Source: Tabrizicola flagellatus (GTDB lineage Bacteria > Pseudomonadota > Alphaproteobacteria > Rhodobacterales > Rhodobacteraceae). Taken from it: a stretch of DNA of 64,000 nt. A program made the translations under genes and the position numbers. Position 1 is the first letter of the stretch, and every line of letters begins with the position of its first letter. This document shows positions 36,396 through 46,205 of the stretch, piece after piece. Below the pieces are notes generated by a model. It was not told the origin of the DNA. It searched no databases and was given only the letters and a program-made list of their open reading frames with translations. The DNA lies in contig NZ_VMDU01000009.1 of the NCBI RefSeq assembly GCF_008271465.1, positions 1-64,000 on the forward strand, written 5' to 3'.

Positions 36396-38195
36396 ATGTT
36401 CCAGACCTTCGACAGCCATGCCTCGCCCGACCAGGGACCACCGCGGCTGGCCGCCTTGCGGGCTAAACTGGGGGCCCTGGGCCTGTCCGGCTTCATCGTT
36501 CCGCGTGCGGATGTGCATCAGGGCGAATATGTCGCCCCGCACGACGAAAGGTTGCAATGGCTGACCGGGTTCACCGGATCGGCCGGGTTCTGCATCGTGC
36601 TGCCGGATGTCGCCGGGGTCTTCATCGACGGTCGCTACCGCACGCAGGTCAAGGCCCAAGTGGACCTGGGCAGCTTCACGCCGGTGCCCTGGCCGGAGGT
36701 GAAGCCCGGAGACTGGGTGAAGGAGCGGCTGGACAGCGGGCGGCTGGGCTATGACCCCTGGCTGCACACGGCCGACGAGATCGGGAGACTTGAGACGGCA
36801 CTCGAGGGAACGGGCATAAAGCTTTCACCTGTAAGCGAAAACCCGGTTGATGCCATCTGGCTCGACCAGCCCGCTCCGCCCTGCGGCAAGGCCTTCGTGC
36901 ATCCGCTGGACCTGGCTGGAGAGAGCCATGCCGACAAGCGGGCGCGGCTGGCGGCGGGGCTGCGGACAGCCGGCCAGCGGGCGGCGGTGGTGACCTTGCC
37001 GGATTCGCTCTGCTGGCTTCTGAACCTCCGGGGGGCCGACGTTCCGAGGAACCCGGTGCTGCACGGCTTTGCGCTGCTTTGCGACGACGGCACGGTCGAT
37101 CTGTTCGTCGATCCGGCCAAGCTGGATGACGCGGTGCGCGCGCATCTGGGCGCTGAAGTCCGGGTGCATCCGGCGGACGGGTTCGCAACGGCGCTGACGG
37201 GTCTTGCAGGGCCGGTCCGCGTGGACAAGGTGACCGCGCCGCTTGCGGTGTCGGACATCCTGAAGCGCGCGGGCATCGAGGTGGTCTGGGGCGACGATCC
37301 CTGCCGCCTGCCCAAGGCCTGCAAGAATGCCGCCGAGATCACGGCGACGCGCGAGGCGCATCTGCGTGACGGGGCCGCGATGGTGGAATTCCTGCGCTGG
37401 CTGGACGAGGCCCTGCCCCGCGGCGGCCAGAGCGAGATTTCCGTGGTCGAGGCGCTGGAAGGCTTTCGCCGGGCGACAAACGCGCTGCACGACATCAGCT
37501 TCGACACGATCTGCGGCGCGGGGCCGAACGGCGCGATCATGCATTACCGCGTCACCGAGGAAACCAACCGCCCCGTCCGTCAGGACGAGCTGCTTCTGGT
37601 CGATTCCGGGGCGCAATATGTGGACGGCACCACCGACATCACCCGCACCGTCGCGGTCGGCGATCCGGGGCGGGAGGCGCGGGAATGCTATACCCGCGTC
37701 CTGCAGGGCCTGATCGCGATCAGCCGGGCCCGGTTTCCGAAGGGGTTGCCCGGCCGCGACATCGACGCGCTTGCGCGGTTCAACCTGTGGGTCGCCGGGC
37801 AGGACTACGACCACGGCACCGGGCATGGCGTGGGGGCCTTCCTGTCGGTGCACGAGGGGCCGCAGCGGATCAGCCGCGTGTCCGAAGTGCCGCTGGAACC
37901 CGGCATGATCCTGTCGAACGAACCGGGCTATTACCGCGAGGGCGCCTTCGGCATCCGGCTGGAGAACCTGATCGTCGTGCAGGAGGCCCCGCCCCTTGGC
38001 GACAACCGGGCGCAGCTGGCCTTCGAGACGCTGACCTTCGTCCCCTTCGACCGCCGCCTGATCCTGGCGGAAGAGCTGTCCCCGGCCGAGCGGCGCTGGC
38101 TGGACGCCTACCACGCCGAGGTGCTGCAAAAGCTGGCCAACCGGGTTTCGGGCGCTACCCTTGACTGGCTGAGGGCGGCCTGCGCCCCGATCTGA
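36396..38195 (+). CDS. pepP: Xaa-Pro aminopeptidase (aminopeptidase P family)
   Basis: A 599-residue M24B metallopeptidase of the long, eukaryote-like type, cleaving the bond before proline at peptide N-termini. The dimetal ligands can be placed: Asp in LLVDSGAQYVDGTTDITRT (two), His in GTGHGVGAFL, Glu in SNEPGYY and Glu in RLENLI. Two N-terminal creatinase-like domains precede the catalytic domain (from about 310). The start at 36396 follows GGAAAG. Cytoplasmic. Confidence 0.93.
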   Translation: MFQTFDSHASPDQGPPRLAALRAKLGALGLSGFIVPRADVHQGEYVAPHDERLQWLTGFTGSAGFCIVLPDVAGVFIDGRYRTQVKAQVDLGSFTPVPWPEVKPGDWVKERLDSGRLGYDPWLHTADEIGRLETALEGTGIKLSPVSENPVDAIWLDQPAPPCGKAFVHPLDLAGESHADKRARLAAGLRTAGQRAAVVTLPDSLCWLLNLRGADVPRNPVLHGFALLCDDGTVDLFVDPAKLDDAVRAHLGAEVRVHPADGFATALTGLAGPVRVDKVTAPLAVSDILKRAGIEVVWGDDPCRLPKACKNAAEITATREAHLRDGAAMVEFLRWLDEALPRGGQSEISVVEALEGFRRATNALHDISFDTICGAGPNGAIMHYRVTEETNRPVRQDELLLVDSGAQYVDGTTDITRTVAVGDPGREARECYTRVLQGLIAISRARFPKGLPGRDIDALARFNLWVAGQDYDHGTGHGVGAFLSVHEGPQRISRVSEVPLEPGMILSNEPGYYREGAFGIRLENLIVVQEAPPLGDNRAQLAFETLTFVPFDRRLILAEELSPAERRWLDAYHAEVLQKLANRVSGATLDWLRAACAPI

Positions 38196-38211
38196 GGCCG
38201 GGGAGAAGACA

Positions 38212-38550
38212 ATGGGAAGCCACATCACCATCGCGCCGATCGACGGTCCGGTCACGGTTGCGGTGGGCGATCTGCGGCTGGGCGAAAGCCGGGCGGCGCT
38301 GGAGCTGAAGGAGGGGCGTTACCCCGCAGTCACCTATGTCCCGCGCGAGGACATCGACATGTCGCGGCTGGTCAGGACCGAAAAGACCACAAACTGTCCG
38401 TGGAAGGGCCGCGCCAATTACTATTCGGTCCACAGCGAGGGTGGTCTGATCGAAAATGCAGTCTGGACCTACGAGGACCCCAAGGCCGACGTGGCCGCCA
38501 TCGCGGGGTATCTGGCCTTTTACCCAAACGTGACCGTCACGCGCGGCTAG
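38212..38550 (+). CDS. DUF427 family protein
   Basis: A 112-residue DUF427 protein. The family core YVPREDIDMSRLVRTEKTT, then CPWKGRANYYSV and WTYEDPKADV is complete. The fold is beta-rich and cytosolic; no function is proven. It follows pepP by 16 bases with a GGGGAGAA ribosome site. Its last 14 bases overlap the convergent sufE. Confidence 0.92.
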   Translation: MGSHITIAPIDGPVTVAVGDLRLGESRAALELKEGRYPAVTYVPREDIDMSRLVRTEKTTNCPWKGRANYYSVHSEGGLIENAVWTYEDPKADVAAIAGYLAFYPNVTVTRG

Positions 38551-38947
38551 CGGCCTCTTCGCGGATGCGCTGCACCATGGCGCGAAGGCCGTTCGACCGC
38601 TGGCTGGACAGGTGGTCGTTCAGACCCAGTCGTCCAAGTTCGGCGGCGGCGTCCACCTTTGCCACCTCGGCCACCGGCAGACCGGAATAGAGCGCGTGCA
38701 GGATGGCGATCAGGCCGCGGACGATCATCGCGTCGCTGTCGCCCTGGAAATCGAAGCGACCGTCTTCGACGATGGGGCGCAGCCAGACCTGGCTGGCGCA
38801 GCCCTGGACCTTGAGCGCCGGCACCTTGAAGCTGTCGTCCATGGGCGGCATCGCCTTGCCCAGTTCGATGACATGGCGATAGCGGTCCTCCCAGTCGTCG
38901 AGGAAGTCGAAGGTCTCGGCAATCTCTTCGAAGGCTTGGCTCGCCAT
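38537..38947 (-). CDS. sufE: SufE-like cysteine desulfuration protein
   Basis: A 136-residue SufE-family protein that takes sulphur from the SufS cysteine desulphurase for Fe-S cluster building. The acceptor Cys50 lies in VPALKVQGCASQVWL, the family signature. The start at 38947 gives the normal N-terminus (ASQAFEEIAETFDFLDDWED). No suf genes are adjacent. It overlaps the convergent DUF427 gene by 14 bases. Confidence 0.94.
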   Translation of the reverse strand: MASQAFEEIAETFDFLDDWEDRYRHVIELGKAMPPMDDSFKVPALKVQGCASQVWLRPIVEDGRFDFQGDSDAMIVRGLIAILHALYSGLPVAEVAKVDAAAELGRLGLNDHLSSQRSNGLRAMVQRIREEAASRA

Positions 38948-39069
38948 GGTCTGCTCCGGTCTGTGCCTGTCAGGTAAGGCGCGGGGCCGGGACAGTCCAG
39001 CCCAAGATGCGCTTTTCAAACGCGGTGCCATCGGCTACCCAAGGGGCAACGCATCAGGAAGATCGCTCC

Positions 39070-39528
39070 ATGTCGCTGTCCCGCCGTCATCTCGTGCTTG
39101 GTCTTGCCGTCGCTGTCGCAGGCTGCGGCGGACTGCGGCAGAGCAAGCTGAACCCGTTCAACTGGTTCCGCAAATCCGAACCGCGCGAGACGATCGTGCT
39201 GCCGGAGGCCAAGGAGGACGGGCGGATCCTGGCCGAGGTCGTCATGTCGATGTCGGTCGAGCCGATGCCGGGCGGGGCCATCGTGCGGGCGCGTGGCCAG
39301 ATGCCGGTCCAGGGCTACTGGAGCGCCGAGCTGGTCCCGCAGCCGCTGACCGAGGGCGGCACGCTGGTCTACGAGTTCCGGGTCTTCCCGCCCACCGGGA
39401 AAACCGCCGTGAACACGCCGCAGTCGCGGCAGGTGGACGTGGCGATCTACATTTCGAACGTCAAGCTGGAGAACGTGCGCGAGATCGTGGTGCAGGGCGC
39501 CACCAACGCGCGGGCCTCGCGGCGCTAG
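39070..39528 (+). CDS. Putative lipoprotein, unknown family
   Basis: A 152-residue protein with a twin-Arg-like start MSLSRRHLVLGLAVAVAGCGG: basic n-region, hydrophobic core and lipobox VAGC (Cys19). The mature part is beta-rich and ends with a basic tail. I recognise it only as a conserved lipoprotein of Rhodobacteraceae (ILAEVVMSMSVEPMPGGAIV). It is probably anchored in the outer or inner membrane on the periplasmic side. The start at 39070 fits the signal. Confidence 0.75.
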   Translation: MSLSRRHLVLGLAVAVAGCGGLRQSKLNPFNWFRKSEPRETIVLPEAKEDGRILAEVVMSMSVEPMPGGAIVRARGQMPVQGYWSAELVPQPLTEGGTLVYEFRVFPPTGKTAVNTPQSRQVDVAIYISNVKLENVREIVVQGATNARASRR

Positions 39529-39612
39529 GCGGCTCCTGGTGCGACTGCGTCGCCTCGTCGCGGACGGCGCGAGGAGGGACGCAGTCCACGACGAGCGTCC
39601 GGGCCGGGCGGC

Positions 39613-40767
39613 TCAGAGCTGGACCACCCGAACCTCGCTGCCCTTCGCGGACAGGGCGATCTCGCCCTTGCAGAGGCGCATCGCATCCTCGCCAAAGGCC
39701 TCGCGCCGCCAACCGGTGAGGGCGGGCACATCGCGTTCGCCCGCCGCGATCAGGTCGAGATCGGCAGAAGAGGCGATCAGCCGGGGCGCGACCCCCAGGC
39801 TTTCCGACTTGGCCTTGAGCAGCACGCGGAGCAGGTCGGCCAGCGCGGGGTTGACCTGCAACTGCTCGCGTCCGTTTTCGACCCGCGGGATATCCTCGGG
39901 CCGCATCTCCAGCCCCTCCTTCACCGCGGCGAGGATGCCTTCCACGATCTCGGGCTTGCGGCCTTCGCGCAGGAGGAGGCGCGAGCGGCCCAGTTCCTCG
40001 GCCGTGGTGGGCTTGGTCGAGGCGAGCTCCAGCAGGGCATCGTCCTTCATCACGCGGCTGCGCGGCACGTTCTGAGCCTGGGCATAGGCCTCGCGGAAGC
40101 GGGCCAGCGCCTTGACCACGGCCAGGAAGCGGCCCGAGGTCGTGCGGGTCTTGATCCGCTGCCAGGCCTCGTCGGGGTGGATGGTATAGGTCGCGGGGTC
40201 GGTGAGGACCGCGAGTTCCTCGGCCACCCATTCGGCGCGGCCGTTCTTCCTCAACTGGCCCGCAAGCCATTCGTAGATCACCCGAAGGTGGGTCACATCG
40301 GCCAGCGCATATTCCTTCTGCGCCTCGGACAGCGGTCGGCGCGACCAGTCGGTGAAGCGCGAAGTCTTGTCCAGATCGGCGCGGGCGATCTTCTTGACCA
40401 GGGTCTCGTAGCCCACCTGTTCGCCGAAGCCGCAGACCATGGCGGCGACCTGGGTATCGAACAGGGGCCTGGGGAACACCCCGCCCTCGACGAAGAAGAT
40501 TTCCAGATCCTGCCGGGCGGCGTGGAAGACCTTGACCGTCGCCTCGTGGCGGAAGAGGTCGTAGAGCGGCTCCAGTGACATGTCCGGCCCCTCGATCGGG
40601 TCGATCAGCACCGCCTCGCCCGCGCCGGGCAGGGCCATCTGGATCAGGCAGAGCTTGGACCAGTAGGTGCGTTCGCGCAGGAATTCGGTGTCGAGGGTGA
40701 CGAAGGGCTGGCTCTTGGCAAGCGCGCAGTAGTCGGCGAGGTCCTCGGTCGTGGTGATCGTGCGCAT
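39613..40767 (-). CDS. rnd: Ribonuclease D
   Basis: A 384-residue 3'-5' exoribonuclease that trims tRNA and other stable RNA ends. The DEDDy exonuclease domain starts with FVTLDTEFLRE (Asp and Glu ligands), continues with VFHAARQDLEIF and YALADVTHLRVIYEWL, which provide the remaining Asp, Tyr and Asp; an HRDC domain lies at about 210-290. The start at 40767 gives the correct N-terminus (MRTITTTEDLADYC). Length is normal. It is divergent from the ybaN-like gene. Confidence 0.96.
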   Translation of the reverse strand: MRTITTTEDLADYCALAKSQPFVTLDTEFLRERTYWSKLCLIQMALPGAGEAVLIDPIEGPDMSLEPLYDLFRHEATVKVFHAARQDLEIFFVEGGVFPRPLFDTQVAAMVCGFGEQVGYETLVKKIARADLDKTSRFTDWSRRPLSEAQKEYALADVTHLRVIYEWLAGQLRKNGRAEWVAEELAVLTDPATYTIHPDEAWQRIKTRTTSGRFLAVVKALARFREAYAQAQNVPRSRVMKDDALLELASTKPTTAEELGRSRLLLREGRKPEIVEGILAAVKEGLEMRPEDIPRVENGREQLQVNPALADLLRVLLKAKSESLGVAPRLIASSADLDLIAAGERDVPALTGWRREAFGEDAMRLCKGEIALSAKGSEVRVVQL

Positions 40768-40900
40768 GTGCCGTCCTTTCGTCGCGGGGTCATCCCGCCG
40801 GTGCAGCTGCGTCTTATGGCTTCGGGGGCGAAAAGGAAAGGGGCGGGCTTGCGGAGGCCGGCGGCGCGTGAACAAGTGGCGCGCAAGAGGGAGGCGGGCG

Positions 40901-41266
40901 ATGCGCGGGATCTGGCTTCTGGCGGGGCTCCTGTTCCTGGGGCTGGGGCTGCTGGGCGTGGTGCTGCCCGTGCTGCCGACGACCCCCTTCATGCTGCTCG
41001 CGGCCGGATCGTTCGCCCAGTCCTCGCCCCGGCTGCATCGCTGGCTGCTGGCGCATCCGACTTTCGGCCCGCCAATCCGCAACTGGGAGGAGAACGGCGC
41101 CATTTCGCGCCCGGCCAAGCGGCTGGCGGTGGGCAGCATGGCGGCGGTCTTCGGCCTGTCGCTGATCCTGGGGCTGGGCTGGAAGATCCTGCTGGCGCAA
41201 GGCGCACTGATCGCGGCGGGCTGTGCCTTCGTCTTGACGCGGCCGGACGGGCCTCAGTCCAGGTAG
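40901..41266 (+). CDS. YbaN family (DUF454) inner-membrane protein
   Basis: A 121-residue protein with three to four hydrophobic segments, matching DUF454/YbaN: LGLGLLGVVLPVLPTTPFML at the start and SFAQSSPRLHRWLLAHPTFGP next. The start at 40901 follows GAGGGAGG; an upstream extension is highly basic and is not part of the family. Function unknown. Its end overlaps the convergent purN by 13 bases. Confidence 0.9.
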   Translation: MRGIWLLAGLLFLGLGLLGVVLPVLPTTPFMLLAAGSFAQSSPRLHRWLLAHPTFGPPIRNWEENGAISRPAKRLAVGSMAAVFGLSLILGLGWKILLAQGALIAAGCAFVLTRPDGPQSR

Positions 41267-41844
41267 ACCGGCGTCCGGTCGCCCTGGACAAAGCGGCGCA
41301 GGACGGCGGGGTAGAGGCGGTGCTCCTCTTCCAGCACGCGGGTGGCAAGCGTGGCCTCGGTGTCGCCGGGCAGGATCGGCACGCGGGCCTGGCCGAGGAT
41401 CGGGCCGGCATCGAGGTCGGCGGTGACCTCGTGCACGGTGCAGCCGGCATGGCTGTCGCCGGCGGCCAGCGCGCGGGCGTGGGTGTGCAGGCCGGGATAT
41501 TTCGGCAGCAGCGAGGGATGGATGTTCAGCATCCGCCCCTGGTAGCGGGCGATGAAACCGGGCGTCAGGATGCGCATGAAGCCTGCGAGGCACAGGATGT
41601 CCGGCTTTGCCGCGTCGATATGGGCGGCAAGCGCCGCCTCGAAGCCCTCGCGGTCGCGGCCGAAGGGGCGGTGATCGACGGCGGCGGTCGGGATGCCCAG
41701 TGCCGCGGCCTTGGCAAGGCCACCCGCAAGCGGATCGTTCGCGGCGACGAGGACGGGTTCGGCATAGCCGCCCTGCCGCATGTCCCCGACCAGGGCCAGC
41801 ATGTTCGAGCCACCCCCGGAAATCAGGATGGCGACGCGCGTCAC
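41254..41844 (-). CDS. purN: Phosphoribosylglycinamide formyltransferase
   Basis: A 196-residue PurN, which transfers the formyl group of 10-formyl-THF to GAR in purine synthesis. [12 protein letters not shown] is the phosphate-binding start, LAGFMRIL and [16 protein letters not shown] hold the catalytic Asn and His, and [13 protein letters not shown] the Asp. It overlaps purM by 4 bases (ATGA), so the two are coupled. Confidence 0.97.
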   Translation of the reverse strand: MTRVAILISGGGSNMLALVGDMRQGGYAEPVLVAANDPLAGGLAKAAALGIPTAAVDHRPFGRDREGFEAALAAHIDAAKPDILCLAGFMRILTPGFIARYQGRMLNIHPSLLPKYPGLHTHARALAAGDSHAGCTVHEVTADLDAGPILGQARVPILPGDTEATLATRVLEEEHRLYPAVLRRFVQGDRTPVYLD

Positions 41845-42902
41845 AACAGGCGGCCCCGGTAGATCACCCCCTGCCCTTCCACGATCCGTCCGAGGCGGGT
41901 CACCGTCTCGCCCTCGGCCTGCAACAGCGCGGTGAGGGCGTCGGCCCTGTCCTCGGCAACGACAAGGATCATGCCGATGCCGCAGTTGAAGGTCTTGAGC
42001 AGTTCCGGCTCTGCCATGTTCGCGGTGGTGGCCAGCCAGCGGAACACCGGCGGCAGGTCCCAGGCGCCAAGGTCGATCTCGCAGGCCAGCCCCCCGTTTT
42101 CAGTAGGGGCGGGCAGGACGCGGGGCGGGTTTTCCGTCAGCCCGCCGCCGGTGATATGGGCGAGGCCGCGGACGCCGCCCGCCCGGATGGCGGCCAGCAC
42201 CTGCCGGACGTAAAGCCGGGTGGGCGTCAGCAGCGCCGCGCCGAGGCTGCCCTCGCAGAAGGGCGAGGGCGCGTCCCAGCCGAGGCCGGACAGCTCCACC
42301 ACCTTGCGCACGAAGCTGTAGCCGTTGGAATGGACGCCCGACGAGGCGAGGCCGAGCAGGACGTCACCTTTGGCCACGCCGCGCGGCAGGTCCTGCCCGC
42401 GCTCCATGGCGCCAACGGCGAAGCCGGCCAGGTCGAAATCGCCCTTGTGATACATGCCCGGCATCTCGGCCGTCTCGCCGCCGATCAGCGCGCAGCCCGA
42501 GTCCGCGCAGCCCTTGGCGATGCCCTCGACGATGCGGGCGGCCTGATCGACCTCAAGCTTGCCGGTGGCGAAATAGTCGAGGAAGAACAGCGGCTCCGCC
42601 CCCTGGCAGACGAGGTCGTTGACGCACATCGCCACGAGGTCCACGCCGATCGTGTCGACATGACCGGTGTCGATGGCGATGCGCAGCTTGGTGCCCACCC
42701 CATCGGTCGCGGCGACGAGGATCGGATCCTTGTAGCCCGCGGCCTTGAGGTCGAAGAGCGCGCCGAAGCCGCCAAGGCCGCCCATCGTGCCGGGCCGGTT
42801 CGTGGCCTTAGCCGCCGGCTTGATCCGGTCCACCAGCGCGTTTCCGGCGTCGATGTCCACGCCGGCATCGGCATAGGTCAGTCCGTTGTGCCCCGTGGTC
42901 AT
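41841..42902 (-). CDS. purM: Phosphoribosylformylglycinamidine cyclo-ligase (AIR synthetase)
   Basis: A 353-residue PurM, closing the imidazole ring of AIR with ATP in purine synthesis. The ATP-binding start is [16 protein letters not shown], the family motif is [13 protein letters not shown], and the C-terminal half has [16 protein letters not shown]. The ATG at 42902 gives the usual N-terminus; an upstream frame into the tRNA promoter is rejected. purM-purN order is conserved. Confidence 0.97.
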   Translation of the reverse strand: MTTGHNGLTYADAGVDIDAGNALVDRIKPAAKATNRPGTMGGLGGFGALFDLKAAGYKDPILVAATDGVGTKLRIAIDTGHVDTIGVDLVAMCVNDLVCQGAEPLFFLDYFATGKLEVDQAARIVEGIAKGCADSGCALIGGETAEMPGMYHKGDFDLAGFAVGAMERGQDLPRGVAKGDVLLGLASSGVHSNGYSFVRKVVELSGLGWDAPSPFCEGSLGAALLTPTRLYVRQVLAAIRAGGVRGLAHITGGGLTENPPRVLPAPTENGGLACEIDLGAWDLPPVFRWLATTANMAEPELLKTFNCGIGMILVVAEDRADALTALLQAEGETVTRLGRIVEGQGVIYRGRLL

Positions 42903-42994
42903 CTGCCTGCCCCTTCGCGCGGAATCGATCCTGCGGCCCGCATAGACGATTGCCCGCAGGCGTGCAACGCGCGCCCGCCCGGACGCCCGCCCGC

Positions 42995-43022
42995 TTGACC
43001 GCCCGCCCGGTTCTGCTAGGCA
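42995..43022 (+). promoter_or_regulatory. Promoter of the CAU tRNA
   Basis: TTGACC (42995-43000), 16 bases, then TAGGCA (43017-43022), with the tRNA 5' end at 43035. A near-consensus -35 and weaker -10 is usual for GC-rich alphaproteobacterial tRNA genes. Confidence 0.5.
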
Positions 43023-43034
43023 GGGTCCGGCTAC

Positions 43035-43111
43035 GGGCCTGTAGCTCAATTGGTTAGAGCAGGGCGCTCATAACGCCTTGGTTGGGGGTTCGAGTCCCTC
43101 CGGGCCTACCA
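43035..43111 (+). tRNA. tRNA with CAU anticodon (elongator Met or Ile2)
   Basis: A 77-base cloverleaf with encoded CCA. The acceptor stem pairs GGGCCTG with CGGGCCT (two G-T pairs), the D arm is GCTC...GAGC, the anticodon loop CTCATAA holds CAT, and the T arm is GGGGG-TTCGAGT-CCCTC. A CAU anticodon belongs to Met or, after lysidine modification, to Ile reading AUA. It has no three initiator G-C pairs in the anticodon stem. I lean to Ile2 from memory of family sequences but cannot prove it. Confidence 0.93.
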
Positions 43112-43120
43112 TCTGCCTGA

Positions 43121-44092
43121 TCAGGCGACCCGGTCCTGCGGCTCGCGCCCCTCGAAGAAGGCGGTCAGGTTCTCCAGCACGCGGAAGCCCATAGCCTCGC
43201 GCGTCTCGCGCGTGGCAGAACCGAGATGAGGCAGCAGGACCAGGTTGTCGGCGTGCAGCAGCGCGTCGGGAATGGCCGGTTCGCGTTCGAACACATCGAG
43301 CCCCGCGCCGGCGATGGTGCCGAACCAGAGCGACTGGGCCAGCGCGTGTTCGTCCACCACCTCGCCGCGGGCGGTGTTGATGAGGAAGGCCGTGGGCTTC
43401 ATCAGGTCCAGCCGCCGGGCGTTGATGAGGTGGCGGTTTGCGGCACCGCCGGGGCAATGCAGCGAGACGAAATCGCATTGCGGCAGCAGGTCCTCGATCG
43501 TGGGGACCTGGACCGCGTTGTAGCGCGCCAGCACCTCCGGGGCGACCGCGGAGCGGTTCTGCACCAGGATCTTCATGCCGAAGCCGAAATGCGCCCGCTG
43601 CGCCATGGCCTGCCCGATGCGGCCGAAGCCGATGATGCCGAGCGTCGCGCCCGAGACCTTGGTGCCGATCAGATGGGTCGGGCGCCACCCGCTCCAGCGG
43701 CCCTCGCGCAGTTCCCGCTCGCCCTCGCCCGCCCGGCGCGCGACCATCAGCATCAGCGTCATCGCGATGTCGGCGGTGCATTCCGACAGCACATCGGGCG
43801 TGTTGGTGACGGCAATCCCGCGCGCCCTGGCGGCCTCGGTGTCGATGTGGGAGAACCCGACGCCGTAGTTGGCGAGGATGCGGGTGCGCGGGGTCCCCGC
43901 CTCGAAGACCGTGGCGGGCAGCCTGTCGGTGACGGTGGGGAGGATGGCGTCGTAGCGGGTCATGGCCTCGCGGAAGTCGGCCTCGGTGAGCGGCTTGTCG
44001 GCCTGGTTGAGATCGACATCGAAGTTCGCGGCCATCCGCGCCTCGACCGCCTGCGGCCAGCGGCGCGTGACCAGGACCTTGGGCTTGTTCAT
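43121..44092 (-). CDS. 2-hydroxyacid dehydrogenase (hydroxypyruvate/glyoxylate reductase type)
   Basis: A 323-residue D-2-hydroxyacid dehydrogenase. The Rossmann motif is GIIGFGRIGQAMAQ, and the catalytic Arg (NTARGEVV), Glu (FEREPAI) and His (LPHLGSAT) are present. The ANYGVGFSHID segment is typical of glyoxylate/hydroxypyruvate reductases. As the fourth gene of the sga-mtkA-mtkB operon it most likely reduces hydroxypyruvate to D-glycerate, the step after serine-glyoxylate aminotransferase. It is not the methylotroph HprA by type, so a broader glyoxylate reductase is also possible. A GCCTGATCAGGC palindrome overlaps its stop. Confidence 0.88.
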   Translation of the reverse strand: MNKPKVLVTRRWPQAVEARMAANFDVDLNQADKPLTEADFREAMTRYDAILPTVTDRLPATVFEAGTPRTRILANYGVGFSHIDTEAARARGIAVTNTPDVLSECTADIAMTLMLMVARRAGEGERELREGRWSGWRPTHLIGTKVSGATLGIIGFGRIGQAMAQRAHFGFGMKILVQNRSAVAPEVLARYNAVQVPTIEDLLPQCDFVSLHCPGGAANRHLINARRLDLMKPTAFLINTARGEVVDEHALAQSLWFGTIAGAGLDVFEREPAIPDALLHADNLVLLPHLGSATRETREAMGFRVLENLTAFFEGREPQDRVA

Positions 44093-44109
44093 CCTCCCCT
44101 TCCCTCTTT

Positions 44110-45003
44110 TCAGGCGGCGCGCTTGGCCATGACCTTGGCCACGGTCTCGCCGATCACGCTCGGGTTTTCGGCGACGGTAACGCCGGCGGCGGTGAGAATT
44201 TCCACCTTTTCCGACGCGCTTTCCCCGAAGGCCGAGATGATCGCACCCGCGTGGCCCATGGTGCGGCCCTTCGGCGCGGTGAGGCCCGCGATATAGGCGA
44301 TGACCGGCTTGGTCATGTGGTTCTGGATGTATTCGGCGGCTTCGGCCTCTTGCGGCCCGCCGATCTCGCCGATCATGCAGACGACATGCGTGTCGGGGTC
44401 GGCCTCGAAGCGTTCGAGGATGTCGCGGAAGGACGAGCCGTTGATCGGGTCGCCGCCGATGCCCACAGAGGTCGAGACGCCGATGCCCCGGTCCTTCAGC
44501 TGCTGGGCGGCCTCATAGCCCAGCGTGCCCGAGCGGCTGACGATGCCGACATGGCCCTGGAGGTAGATGTGGCCCGGCATGATGCCGAGAAGCGCCTTGC
44601 CGGGGCTGATGGTGCCGGCGCAGTTCGGGCCCGTGAGGACCATGCGGCGTTCGCGGGGGTAGCGCAGCATGTAGCGCTTCACGCGGATCATGTCCTGCGC
44701 CGGGATCCCGTCGGTGATGCAGACGCAGTAGCGGATGCCCCCGTCGGCGGCTTCCATGATCGAGTCGGCGGCAAAGGGCGGCGGCACGAAGACGAGGCTG
44801 GTGTCGCAGGAGGTGGCGGCGACGGCCTCTTTCATCGTGTTGAACACGGGGATGCCCATGACGGTTTCCCCGCCCTTGCCCGGGACCACCCCCGCGACGA
44901 CATTGGTGCCGTAGTCGAGCATTTCCTTGGTGTGGAACTGCGCCATGCGGCCGGTGATGCCCTGCACGACGACGCGGCTGGAACGGTCGAGAAAGATGCT
45001 CAT
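44110..45003 (-). CDS. mtkB: Malate-CoA ligase subunit alpha (malate thiokinase small subunit)
   Basis: A 297-residue homologue of succinyl-CoA synthetase alpha. I call it MtkB because the sequence follows the methylotroph enzyme (MAQFHTKEMLDYGTNVVAGV, MEAADGG, IPAQDM, IMPGHIYLQG) and because it sits with mtkA, sga and mcl1. The active-site phosphohistidine is His251 in GRTMGHAGAIIS. With MtkA it makes malyl-CoA from malate, CoA and ATP. The start codon shares one base with the mtkA stop, so they are co-translated. Confidence 0.93.
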   Translation of the reverse strand: MSIFLDRSSRVVVQGITGRMAQFHTKEMLDYGTNVVAGVVPGKGGETVMGIPVFNTMKEAVAATSCDTSLVFVPPPFAADSIMEAADGGIRYCVCITDGIPAQDMIRVKRYMLRYPRERRMVLTGPNCAGTISPGKALLGIMPGHIYLQGHVGIVSRSGTLGYEAAQQLKDRGIGVSTSVGIGGDPINGSSFRDILERFEADPDTHVVCMIGEIGGPQEAEAAEYIQNHMTKPVIAYIAGLTAPKGRTMGHAGAIISAFGESASEKVEILTAAGVTVAENPSVIGETVAKVMAKRAA

Positions 45004-46193
45004 CACACGGCCCTCATCAGGTGCTTGCGGTCGTTCTTCCAGGCGATCACGGCGCGTTCGGCGGCCTCCATCAGCGTGTTGGCGCGAATGATCGGCAGGC
45101 CGGACTGGGCGAGGATCTTCTGGCCTTCCTCGACGTTGGTGCCGGAGAGGCGGACGATCACGGGCACGTCCACGGGTTCCGCCTTCAGCGCCTGCACGAC
45201 GCCCTCGGCCACCCAATCGCAGCGGTTGATGCCGGCGAAGATGTTCACAAGGACCGCCTGCACGTTCTTGTCGGACATCACCAGGCGGAAGGCTTTGGCC
45301 ACCCGTTCCGGCGTGGCGCCACCGCCGATGTCGAGGAAGTTGGCGGGCTCACCCCCGGCCAGCTTGATCGTGTCCATCGTCGCCATCGCGAGGCCCGCAC
45401 CGTTGACGATGCAGCCGATGTTACCTGACAGGCCGATGTAGGCGAGGCCCCGGTCGGCGGCGCGGGCCTCGCGCGGGTCCTCCTGGCTCTTGTCGCGCAG
45501 TTCCGCGATCTGCGGGTGACGGAACAGCGCGTTGGTGTCGAAGGTCATCTTCGCGTCGAGCGCAAGGATGCGGTTGTCGGCGGTCACGACCAGCGGGTTG
45601 ATTTCCACCATCGTCGCGTCAAGGTCGCGGAAGGCGCGGTAGCAGCCTTGCAGCGTGCGGACCATCTGCTGGGTCAGCGCGGCGGGAATGCCCAGCTTGA
45701 AGGCGATCTCGCGCGCCTGGAACTCCTGCAGCCCGACAGCGGGTTCGATCGAGGAGCGCACGATCGAGTCCGGCCGCGTGGCCGAGATTTCCTCGATTTC
45801 CATCCCGCCCTCGCCGGAGGCCACGATCATCACCCGCTGCGACGACCGGTCGAGGACGAAGCCGAGGTAGATTTCGCGACTGAAATCGACGGCCTGCTCG
45901 ACATAGACGCGGTAGATGCCCTTGCCCTCGGGGCCGGTCTGGTGGGTGACGATCTTCTGGCCGAACATGGCCTCGCTCGCCTCGTGGATCTCGCTTTCCG
46001 AGGCGCAGAGCTTGACGCCCCCCGCCTTGCCGCGGCCCCCGGCGTGGACCTGGGCCTTGACGATCCAGCGGTCGCCCCCCAGTTCACGCGCCCGGTAGGC
46101 GGCCTGTTCGGGGCTGTAGGCCAGCGCGCCGGCGGGCACGGTGACGCCGAACTTGGCAAGGATTTCCTTGGCCTGGTATTCGTGGATGTCCAT
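45003..46193 (-). CDS. mtkA: Malate-CoA ligase subunit beta (malate thiokinase large subunit)
   Basis: A 396-residue homologue of succinyl-CoA synthetase beta, with the N-terminal ATP-grasp domain ([17 protein letters not shown], then [16 protein letters not shown]) and the C-terminal flavodoxin-like domain containing [13 protein letters not shown] and FAGINRCD. Neighbours rather than residues mark it as a malate enzyme: true sucC in these bacteria lies with sucD and the TCA genes. It starts 12 bases after the sga stop. Confidence 0.93.
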   Translation of the reverse strand: MDIHEYQAKEILAKFGVTVPAGALAYSPEQAAYRARELGGDRWIVKAQVHAGGRGKAGGVKLCASESEIHEASEAMFGQKIVTHQTGPEGKGIYRVYVEQAVDFSREIYLGFVLDRSSQRVMIVASGEGGMEIEEISATRPDSIVRSSIEPAVGLQEFQAREIAFKLGIPAALTQQMVRTLQGCYRAFRDLDATMVEINPLVVTADNRILALDAKMTFDTNALFRHPQIAELRDKSQEDPREARAADRGLAYIGLSGNIGCIVNGAGLAMATMDTIKLAGGEPANFLDIGGGATPERVAKAFRLVMSDKNVQAVLVNIFAGINRCDWVAEGVVQALKAEPVDVPVIVRLSGTNVEEGQKILAQSGLPIIRANTLMEAAERAVIAWKNDRKHLMRAV

Positions 46194-46205
46194 GTCTTCC
46201 TCCCG